Shown here: positions 25,935-32,481 of the stretch, in pieces | Position numbering within the stretch: the first letter of the stretch is position 1 | Layout of the letters: every line of letters starts with the position of its first letter | Origin: JACZSB01 sp965372015 | Lineage (GTDB): Bacteria; Fidelibacterota; Marinisomatia; SCGC-AAA003-L08; TS1B11 | NCBI GenBank assembly: GCA_965372015.1 | Contig: CBDVAP010000008.1 | Location: 1 to 43,015, forward strand | Length of the DNA stretch: 43,015 bases | Direction of reading: 5' to 3' | Position numbers and translations under genes: made by a program | The notes under the pieces: model-generated | What the model was told of the DNA's origin: nothing | Seen by the model: only the letters and a program-made list of their open reading frames with translations | The model's database searches: none

Positions 25935-26826
25935 GCTTGCTCCCCCCTGTTTGTGAACCGTCATCTTCCTGGTTGCAGAACGCATAGACTCCCATCAGCA
26001 ACATGGGCCAGATAGTCAGCACCAGGGGGACGGCCGACAGGAATCCCCGGGTCAATTCAGGATAAGGTGTCTCGCCCAGATCCATGCGAAAACCGAGCTG
26101 CTCAAACGGCACATGGGAGACATATAGCCAGTTGGTGCCGCCAACCTCGTGTTCGCCATAGATATGATCAACGTACTGATCCGGATGACTGCGGATTTTT
26201 TCGTGCGCCAGCTTGAGCAGATCATCCCTGCGACCGAATGTGATGGCCTCCCTGGGGCAGATAGCGGCACACGCCGGTCTTTCACCGCTCGCTTGAAATC
26301 GCTCGTGGCACATGGTGCACTTTTTCACCTCGGGTGAGTAGGCATTATCGTACTCGTATGCCGGGATGCTAAAGGGGCATGCAATCATGCAGTAGCGGCA
26401 CCCGATGCACACATCAGGGTTGTAAACAACCGGGCCCTCACTGGTTTTACGAAAGGCTTTGACCAGGCAAGCGGACGCGCAGGCCGGCTCTATACAGTGC
26501 ATACACTGCTTCTTGACGTACACGGGATTATCGGTTGATTCCGCAGGCTGGAAGCGATTTACCACAGTGAACTGTTGAGCTGTGGTGCGGCGTATATTGT
26601 CAAAGACACTTTCGTCGTCATAGGCCTGTAGCGGGAGGTTGGGCAGCCCGTTGAGCTCATTGCAGGCCCACTCACATTTCCGGCATCCAACACAAAGACT
26701 TAAGTCGGTGAGCATGCCTACCCACTCGGGCTTGAGTGTGCGGGTTCGAGCCTGGGCTGAACCCGAGAATCCAGCCAACGACAAACCTGCTATACCTGCA
26801 GTTTGCAGAAATGATTTACGATCCAT
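25915..26826 (-). CDS. HybA-like exported 4x[4Fe-4S] ferredoxin subunit
   Basis: N-terminus MDRKSFLQTAGIAGLSLAGF resembles a Tat signal with an RK instead of RR pair. Four cysteine clusters are seen: CVGCRKCEWAC, CMHCIEPACASAC, CIGCRYCMIAC and CTMCHERF...CAAIC. A C-terminal TM helix (VPLVLTIWPMLLMGVYAF) anchors it, as in HybA. It should transfer electrons between the membrane subunit and the periplasmic cytochrome. AGGA sits about eight bases before ATG 26826. The gene order (GcvH-like, FeS, HybB-like, GcvH-like, cytochrome) defines the module. Confidence 0.93.
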   Translation of the reverse strand: MDRKSFLQTAGIAGLSLAGFSGSAQARTRTLKPEWVGMLTDLSLCVGCRKCEWACNELNGLPNLPLQAYDDESVFDNIRRTTAQQFTVVNRFQPAESTDNPVYVKKQCMHCIEPACASACLVKAFRKTSEGPVVYNPDVCIGCRYCMIACPFSIPAYEYDNAYSPEVKKCTMCHERFQASGERPACAAICPREAITFGRRDDLLKLAHEKIRSHPDQYVDHIYGEHEVGGTNWLYVSHVPFEQLGFRMDLGETPYPELTRGFLSAVPLVLTIWPMLLMGVYAFCNQEDDGSQTGGSKHDNVEP

Positions 26827-26835
26827 GGATAAATC

Positions 26836-27558
26836 CTATTGGTATGGGTCGATGCGGATGTTACCCGCCGGGACCCGGGCGTTGGGGTGTAAGAACTCGC
26901 GCTCAAATTGCTCGAGAGCCTGCTCATCCAGCATCCGGACCACCCCGGCGATCGGCTCGCCACCATCCTGGAGAGTAATCCCCGCCAATTCCGGTCGCAG
27001 AGATTGGGCATTGAGGAAATCGCTGAACCGCTCCAACTCCTTCATGAGCCATTCCCTGGCCCGCTCAGCTATGTTCAGACCGGCAAGCTCCTCTGACAAC
27101 CGGGAAGGCATCAGATCCACGATCCATTCGGTGCTTAGATCCCTGAGATTGATCTCAGCTAGATCATACAACATGTATCCATTAACTGCAGTGACAGTAC
27201 CAGAAACTGGTGAATCCAAGGTCAAGATCCGGTTATCAAGCCCCAGTTTTAGCAGTGGCTGCCCTTGCTTTATTTGCGTGCCAGGATCTGGTGGTTCGAC
27301 ATGGTCGATATGCCCCGCCAGATTGCGAACGAAATCATCAATACCGACGCGCAATCTCCCTTCAGGCCTAACGATGGCCCAAGTATGACCAGGATGGAAG
27401 AAAATCCCCTTGGGTAGGCGCAAGTTGGATAGAGACATACCCCGGACCGGTTGGTTTGTAACAATCGGAGCATCCGATTTGGCTACCTGACTCCGGTGGA
27501 TCAGGTAATCGGCCAGCAACAGCAGGGCAAAGGTTAGTATGACCAGTAAAACGGTCAT
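26836..27558 (-). CDS. Membrane-anchored GcvH-like protein without lipoyl lysine, first gene of the operon
   Basis: N-terminal TM segment (VLLVILTFALLLLADYLI), then a GcvH-like barrel: GIFFHPGHTWAIVRP, LRVGIDDFVRNLAGHIDHVEPP, IKQGQPLLKLGL and DSPVSGTVTAVNGYML. The lipoyl position is Asn/Arg (DNRILTLDSPVSG). The tail LAGITLQDGGEPIAGVVRMLDEQALEQFEREFL matches the paralogue at 23982. Start ATG 27558 has AAGGA eight bases upstream. It is the first gene after the sigma-54 promoter and lies 9 nt upstream of the FeS gene. Confidence 0.82.
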   Translation of the reverse strand: MTVLLVILTFALLLLADYLIHRSQVAKSDAPIVTNQPVRGMSLSNLRLPKGIFFHPGHTWAIVRPEGRLRVGIDDFVRNLAGHIDHVEPPDPGTQIKQGQPLLKLGLDNRILTLDSPVSGTVTAVNGYMLYDLAEINLRDLSTEWIVDLMPSRLSEELAGLNIAERAREWLMKELERFSDFLNAQSLRPELAGITLQDGGEPIAGVVRMLDEQALEQFEREFLHPNARVPAGNIRIDPYQ

Positions 27559-27606
27559 GATGTGATCCTTCCTGAATTCAATTAACCAAGTGCTGGTAAA
27601 TAGCTA

Positions 27607-27622
27607 TTCAAACCGCGTGCCA
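27607..27622 (-). promoter_or_regulatory. Sigma-54 (RpoN) promoter of the respiratory operon
   Basis: On the minus strand the sequence reads TGGCAC-GCGGT-TTGAA. The -24 element matches the consensus TGGCAC exactly, the next base is the usual G, and the -12 element TTGAA differs at one base from TTGCW with correct 5-nt spacing. It lies about 49 nt before the ATG at 27558. An NtrC-type activator encoded at the end of the same operon makes this very likely functional. Enhancer sites were not identified. Confidence 0.8.
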
Positions 27623-28830
27623 GTAATTGGCAAAGGCAAACGGACCGTTTTTATAATATTGTTATTATTAACGTTATGATAATTATAGTAGGATCAAGCA
27701 CAGGCGGGATTGTTGAATTTGGAATATGGGAGCGTCGTATAATCCAACGCTATTTTGAGGCAGATTACAGCAGTGATGGGATAAGATCTTGATATAATTC
27801 ACATTAGGCTGGTGTTGTGTTCTCCACCACGAATTGGTGGATAACACAACAGTATTTGGAAGATCAGCGTGTTAGATCCCGGCAACCCAGTTTTGAAGAT
27901 GTCGAGCATGAAGCAATCCGGTATTTACATCGCTGTGATCATATCGCCGGAGTTCAGAAGGGGCACAAAGATGGTACGGCTGGGGTAGGGCAAAGCGAGC
28001 TATTGCGGGGGCTTATTGTCACTCTTTCTTGTCACTTTTTCTGTTTTGTCGACGGGGCAGCAGCGGACTCATAATCCGTTGAGCAAATAATTGCACTTTC
28101 ATTGCATCGTTACCAATAATCTCCTCGTGACACTGAGGATTTTAAGTCGTTGGTCATGCCCTCAAGTCACAACGCCAAACGGAGCCATGAAAATTCGACC
28201 CAAAAACGCAAATTTTCTCCTATTTTGCCACCTCGATCGAGATTAAAACCATTCGACCCCTTGGTGGGTTACCCCTTCCCCCATACTTTGCCACCCCCCC
28301 TGGTAGCTCCCTATATTCCGTATCTGGTTCCGTATCCGGCAGGTGGTGCGGTTTTTTGCAGTTGTTTGGTGTAGTGGCTGGCCAGGTCCGCGGTGCCAGA
28401 TTCCCATAAAAGTGGCTCCAGGCGACAAACAAGCCACTAGAGGAGCCTCTAATCTCTGAGTGTGCAAGGTACTGAGCCGGGGGAATCGAATATTGAGCGT
28501 GCAATGGTAGTCAGCCCACTAGTAATGGCCCCGCTCCTCCCCTTGTCGATCTAGCCCGGCCAGCAATTCAGTACCCGGTCTAATACAGAGGATAATGCTA
28601 ATAGCCATGCAATGTGTATGCCCTGGATAAATCGACCCCTATCCCTGCTTTCCGGCTATGCGGTTTAGGAAAGTCCGTTGAGATTTTTTCCAGGCTGAAA
28701 TACATAGCAAAAGCCCCACGAATCATCTTGACATGGGGCCTGCTGACTGACTGAAATCAGCCCATTTCGTTGGCAGTTTGTTCACGTATTGTTCACGTAC
28801 ATCCCTAAGTTATTGTTTTTGCTTATCTCT
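27623..28830. other. Long gene-poor stretch upstream of the respiratory operon
   Basis: Next to the sigma-54 promoter is an AT-rich tract (27650-27690) where enhancer sites would be expected. A short plus-strand open frame at 27817-28074 (85 codons) has no recognisable domain and no clear ribosome binding site. Minus-strand frames at 28220-28504 are also unrecognised. The segment may hold decayed mobile-element sequence between the operon and the tRNA-derived repeat. No CRISPR or intact RNA gene seen. Confidence 0.4.
28709..28739 (-). terminator. Terminator facing left, upstream of the tRNA-derived repeat
   Basis: GCCCCA (28713-28718) pairs with TGGGGC (28734-28739); on the minus strand the stem is followed by TTTTGC. 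A close relative (AGCCCCAC/GTGGGGCT with T run) lies at 39924-39956, in both cases roughly 60-95 nt before a tRNA-derived repeat, so the hairpin appears to be part of the repeated module. Confidence 0.55.
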
Positions 28831-28926
28831 CGTCGGGTTCATAACCCGAAGGTCGCTGGTTCGAGCCGTAGCGACCGTAGGGAGCGTAGACCGTTGAGCG
28901 TAGTGAGACCATCCAGCCCCCGCTAC
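28831..28926 (+). repeat. 96-nt tRNA-fMet-derived direct repeat, copy C (putative attachment site)
   Basis: Starts at the anticodon stem of tRNA-fMet (CGTCGGGTTCATAACCCG), continues through GGTCGCTGGTTCGA of the T arm, then carries a 46-nt insertion (28865-28910), and resumes with the tRNA tail ATCCAGCCCCCGCTAC. The 5' acceptor and D arm are absent, so it is not a tRNA gene. It is nearly identical to 40017-40112, with the same length and the same insertion point, and is followed by the same type of hairpin and an integrase 3' end. Confidence 0.88.
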
Positions 28927-28936
28927 TCTCTAGAAG

Positions 28937-28966
28937 CCCTCTTTCCCGTCGTGAAAAGAAGGTTTT
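28937..28966 (+). terminator. Hairpin following tRNA-derived repeat C
   Basis: CCCTCTTT pairs imperfectly with GAAAAGAAGG around a CCGTCGT loop, followed by TTTTC. It is a degraded version of the perfect hairpins at 5315-5340 and 40123-40148. Confidence 0.6.
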
Positions 28967-28978
28967 CTTTCGTTTTGC

Positions 28979-29290
28979 CTAATGTAGTCTAATGCACCCT
29001 TTTTTCGATTGTGTGGTCATGTTTTCGATACGTTTGGTGGCATACGAATCTGTCACGTTGAACCACTCCGGCGAGCGGTTAATGAACTCAGCCGTCAGCT
29101 CGAAGTTGGGACGCGCGTAGATCTTGGTGGTCTCGCTGTTTGAGTGAGCCATCAAGATTTGGCGGTCCTTCAGCGGTACCGCGTATACCAATTGGGCTGT
29201 ATCTGGGATGGCCCTGCACCCGGAGTTGCTGCTGAGGAACGGTACCAGCTTGGTCACATCGCTGTACATCTTCGTGGCCACGTACAACAT
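28979..29290 (-). pseudogene. C-terminal remnant of a tyrosine recombinase (phage-type integrase)
   Basis: The translated 103 residues include AVPLKDRQILMAHSNSETTKIYARPN, which fits the end of the integrase catalytic domain: His of the (L)(G/A)HS box and the nucleophilic Tyr of TKIYA. The preceding box II (HXLRH) is not recognisable, and the N-terminal and core-binding domains are missing, so it is a relic. Its 3' end faces and almost touches the tRNA-derived repeat at 28831-28926, the usual arrangement of integrase and attachment site. Partial remains of the same 3' end lie beside the repeats at 5.3 and 40.1 kb. Confidence 0.72.
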
Positions 29291-29542
29291 TTATTTAAGT
29301 CGGTGCGCAGGCCCACCTGGCGGCAATATTCATTGCTTATAAGATCAGGATGTCCTATTTTATACAGTGCATGGATACCATGCAATGGATGGGGCGCTGA
29401 ACACTTCAAAGGCCAATCATTCAGGAGTCTATATGTATATCACTGGATCCCCATTTACGTTTACCGATCCCTATCCTGATCTTGCTGCTTCCCTGATCGC
29501 TCCATTCCTCAGCCATCTTTCACCAGCACCAGGGGATTATAC

Positions 29543-29845
29543 ATGAAATACTGGCGGGTACCCCTCGATACCGGAACCCTGGAGATCCCCCATGGCGAGG
29601 TGCATATCATCGTGGAGCAGTGCAAAGGCTGCGGCTTCTGCGAGGAATACTGCCCCCGGGACGTGCTCCAGATGTCCCCGGCCTTCAACCGGCGCGGTTA
29701 CCATTACCCCGAAGTCGTAAACGACGAATGCGTCAATTGCGGGCTGTGCGAGGCGATCTGCCCCGAGTTCGCCATTTTCTGCCTGGAATCGGTGCCCTCC
29801 GATGCAGCAGCCGTGGGCTCAATAGCCGGCCAGGCGGCGTCATGA
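29543..29845 (+). CDS. korD: 2-oxoacid:ferredoxin oxidoreductase delta (ferredoxin) subunit
   Basis: A 100-residue two-cluster ferredoxin with CKGCGFCEEYCPRDVL and CVNCGLCEAICPEFAI, each binding a [4Fe-4S]. It serves as the electron-accepting subunit of the enzyme encoded next. ATG 29543 has AGGGGAT upstream. Its TGA overlaps the ATG of korA (ATGA). This is the first gene of the Kor-Hdr operon; the 250 nt upstream should hold the promoter, but I cannot assign boxes. Confidence 0.92.
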   Translation: MKYWRVPLDTGTLEIPHGEVHIIVEQCKGCGFCEEYCPRDVLQMSPAFNRRGYHYPEVVNDECVNCGLCEAICPEFAIFCLESVPSDAAAVGSIAGQAAS

Positions 29846-31002
29846 AGGCTGATCCTATCGGTGTGGCCACCGGCAGCCATTACATCGACGGGGACCACGC
29901 CTGTGCCGAAGGGGCCATCGCCGCCGGTTGCCGGTACCTGGCCGGGTACCCCATCACCCCCTCCACCGAGGTAGCTGAACGGATGGCGGTGCGCTTCCCC
30001 AAGGTGGGCGGCCTGTTCATCCAGATGGAAGACGAGCTGGCCTCCATGGCGGCTGTGGTGGGGGCGGCCTGGACCGGCGTCAAGGCCATGACGGTCACCT
30101 CCGGCCCGGGGTTCTCGCTGATGATGGAAAATATCGGCCTGGCGGTCATGATGGAAACACCCTGCGTGGTGGTGAACGTGCAGCGCGGCGGTCCTTCCAC
30201 CGGGTTGCCCACCCTCACCGGGCAAGCCGACATGATGCAGGCCCGCTGGGGCTCGCACGGCGACTATGAGATCATTGCCTTATCACCCAACTCCCCCCAG
30301 GAGTGCTTTAACCTGATCATTACAGCCTTCAACCTGGCGGAGCAATGGCGGGTGCCGGTGCTGTTCATGATGGATGAGTGTGTGGGCCACATGTCGGAGA
30401 AGGTGGTAATCCCCCCGGCGGAGGAGATCGAGGTGGTCCCGCGAAAATTCTACAAGGGCAAAAAGGAAAACTATCGGCCTTATCGCTTCAACGGCCGGGG
30501 CAATCCCCCGCCCATGGTGAAGGCCGGAGACGGTTATTTTATCCACTTGACCGGTCTGACCCACGACGAGCGGGGCTATCCGGAGATCAACGCCGAGGCC
30601 CAGGAAAAGAATGTTCGGCACCTGGTGGCCAAGATCCGCGATCACGCCGATAAAATCCACCTGCTGGAGGAAGACCAGCTGGAGGATGCCGACGTGATAG
30701 TAATCTCCTACGGAATTTCCTCCCGAGTGGCCTTGAAAGCCATCGAAGCGGCTCGCAAGGACGGCCTCAAGGTGGGCCTGCTCCGGTTGATTACCGTGTG
30801 GCCTTTCCCTGAAAAGCTCATCGCCCGCCTGGCTCGCCAAATAAAATGTTTCGTAGTGCCGGAGATCAACATGGGCCAGATTTCACTGGAGGTGGAGCGT
30901 TGCGCCGCCGGAAAGGCCAAAACTATCCTGGTGCCCCATGCCGGGGGTTGGGTGCACGATCCAGAAGAAATCCTATCCGCTATCAAGGAGGGTGCCGCAT
31001 GA
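29842..31002 (+). CDS. korA: 2-oxoacid:ferredoxin oxidoreductase alpha subunit
   Basis: Oxidatively decarboxylates a 2-oxoacid to acyl-CoA, reducing ferredoxin. The 386-aa protein shows AEGAIAAGCRYLAGYPITPSTEVAERM, EDELASMAAVVGAAWTGVKAMTVTSGPGFSLMMENIGLA and VVVNVQRGGPSTGLPTLTGQADMMQARWGSHGD, all typical of KorA/VorB. Start ATG 29842 overlaps the korD stop; an open frame from 29620 is only read-through in a second frame. The domain order is that of 2-oxoglutarate/branched-chain enzymes; the substrate cannot be decided by eye. Confidence 0.94.
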   Translation: MKADPIGVATGSHYIDGDHACAEGAIAAGCRYLAGYPITPSTEVAERMAVRFPKVGGLFIQMEDELASMAAVVGAAWTGVKAMTVTSGPGFSLMMENIGLAVMMETPCVVVNVQRGGPSTGLPTLTGQADMMQARWGSHGDYEIIALSPNSPQECFNLIITAFNLAEQWRVPVLFMMDECVGHMSEKVVIPPAEEIEVVPRKFYKGKKENYRPYRFNGRGNPPPMVKAGDGYFIHLTGLTHDERGYPEINAEAQEKNVRHLVAKIRDHADKIHLLEEDQLEDADVIVISYGISSRVALKAIEAARKDGLKVGLLRLITVWPFPEKLIARLARQIKCFVVPEINMGQISLEVERCAAGKAKTILVPHAGGWVHDPEEILSAIKEGAA

Positions 31003-31913
31003 GTGCCGCCGAACAACCGTTCACCGATACCCTGGAGATTCCGCCGGCTAAAGAGGAACTGCGCCACCCCATGGAGGACTACTTGCGGATCGAGCGGTTC
31101 CCACACATCTGGTGTGCCACCTGCGGGCTTGGAACGGTGCTGACATCATTCATCACCGGCTTGCAGAAGTCGGAGCTGGACCCCAAAAAGGTGACGGTGG
31201 TCTCGGGTATCGGTTGCACGGGCCGGTCCGCCGGCTACCTGCGGCTGGATTCTTTCCACTCCACCCACGGCCGGGCCATACCGTTCGCCACGGGGCTGGC
31301 AATGGGCAATCCCGAGCTGAAAGTCGTGGTGATCAGTGGGGACGGGGACCTGATCGCCATCGGTGGCAACCACCTGATCCACGCCGCCCGGCGTAACGTG
31401 GACTTGACGGTGATCTGTGTAAATAATTTCAATTACGCCATGACCGGCGGACAGGCCGGCCCCACCACTCCACTGGAGGCCACCGCCTCCACCGCGCCCT
31501 ACGGGGTCTACGAGTATCCTTTCAACTTACCTTACCTGGCCGAGTCGTCCGGGGCGGTGTTCGTGGCCCGCTGGACGGCCTTGCACATCCGGCGGCTGGC
31601 CAATACCTTCGCCGAAGCCCTGCGCAAACCGGGATTCTCCTTCGTGGAAGTGATCTGCCCCTGCTCCACCCTGTACGCCCGGCGCAATCGCCTGGGCACC
31701 GGCCTGGACCTGATGAAGTTCTACCACGACAACGCCGTCATTCGCCACGGCATCGACACCCGGGAAGTGGGTATCGAATTCCAGGACCGCATCATAGTCG
31801 GCAAGTTCGTGGACCGGGACCAACCCACATTCAGCCAGAAACGGGACCAGTATCTGGCAGAGAAACTGGGTGACAGCTACATGCCGTACAGGGGACCCAA
31901 TCATGGACGTTAA
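30999..31913 (+). CDS. korB: 2-oxoacid:ferredoxin oxidoreductase beta subunit (TPP-binding)
   Basis: 304 residues with WCATCGLGTVLTSF, SGIGCTGRSAGYL, FHSTHGRAIPFATGLAMGNPELKVVVISGDGDLIAIGGNHLIHAARRNVDLTVICVNNFNYAMTGGQAGPTTP: the GDGD...N motif binds thiamine diphosphate with Mg. ATG 30999 overlaps the korA TGA (ATGA). The N-terminus has an extra ~25 residues before the family core. Its stop overlaps the start of korC. Confidence 0.94.
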   Translation: MSAAEQPFTDTLEIPPAKEELRHPMEDYLRIERFPHIWCATCGLGTVLTSFITGLQKSELDPKKVTVVSGIGCTGRSAGYLRLDSFHSTHGRAIPFATGLAMGNPELKVVVISGDGDLIAIGGNHLIHAARRNVDLTVICVNNFNYAMTGGQAGPTTPLEATASTAPYGVYEYPFNLPYLAESSGAVFVARWTALHIRRLANTFAEALRKPGFSFVEVICPCSTLYARRNRLGTGLDLMKFYHDNAVIRHGIDTREVGIEFQDRIIVGKFVDRDQPTFSQKRDQYLAEKLGDSYMPYRGPNHGR

Positions 31914-32481
31914 GTTTTGTGGTTTCGGCGGCCAGGGCATCATCAAGTCCGGGATGATCATCGGCAAGGCCGCTTCGCTGTTCGATAATCTGCACGCCAC
32001 CCTGACCCAGAGTTTTGGCCCCGAGGCCCGGGGCAGCGCCTGCTCGGCCGCCCTGGTGATTCAGGAAACACCGGTGCTCTACCCCTATATCGGGGCCCCG
32101 GAGGTACTGGTGTGCCTATCCCAGGAAGCCTACGAGAAATTCGGCCCGGAGCTGGCCCCGGGCGGCACCATGCTCATCGACACCGACCTGGTGGAACTGG
32201 ATGACCGGGCCAAGGGGATAAATCTGTTCGCTGTCCCGGCAACTAAAATCGCCGAGGAGATGGGTAACCGTATCTTCGCCAATGTTGTGATGGTTGGCTT
32301 TTTCACAGCCGTCACCCAGGTAGTGCCTACCGAAGCGGTAAAACAGGCGTTGCCGGGCCTGATACCGGAGCGCTTTCTGGAGAAGAACATCGAGGCTTTT
32401 GACCGGGGCTACCAATACGGCCGGGAATTGCTGGAAACCGGTCAGGCACCGGCCATGGATGAAGTATTAACGGGTCAATGA
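31903..32481 (+). CDS. korC: 2-oxoacid:ferredoxin oxidoreductase gamma subunit
   Basis: 192 residues beginning MDVKFCGFGGQGIIKSGMIIGKAA, with QSFGPEARGSACSAALVI, the signature of the gamma subunit that holds the CoA-side domain. ATG 31903 overlaps the korB stop by 11 nt. Its TGA overlaps the ATG of the next gene (ATGA), so all five genes from korD to the GltD-like gene are translationally coupled, implying a fixed stoichiometric complex or pathway. Confidence 0.93.
   Translation: MDVKFCGFGGQGIIKSGMIIGKAASLFDNLHATLTQSFGPEARGSACSAALVIQETPVLYPYIGAPEVLVCLSQEAYEKFGPELAPGGTMLIDTDLVELDDRAKGINLFAVPATKIAEEMGNRIFANVVMVGFFTAVTQVVPTEAVKQALPGLIPERFLEKNIEAFDRGYQYGRELLETGQAPAMDEVLTGQ

Noticed and set aside
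22081..27558. Glycine cleavage system
   Set aside because: Only H-like domains are present, all without the lipoyl lysine, and no T or P protein is nearby; neighbours are respiratory.
27817..28074. 85-codon plus-strand open frame
   Set aside because: No clear ribosome binding site, no recognisable domain and unusual composition; kept only as a note in the gene-poor stretch.
28831..28926. A second functional tRNA-fMet with an intron at copies C and D
   Set aside because: The 5' acceptor strand and D arm are absent, so no cloverleaf can form; an intron in the T-loop would also be without known bacterial precedent.
29620..29841. Extended N-terminus for korA starting at 29620
   Set aside because: This stretch is the second-frame reading of the ferredoxin gene korD. 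ATG 29842 in the ATGA overlap gives the family-normal start.
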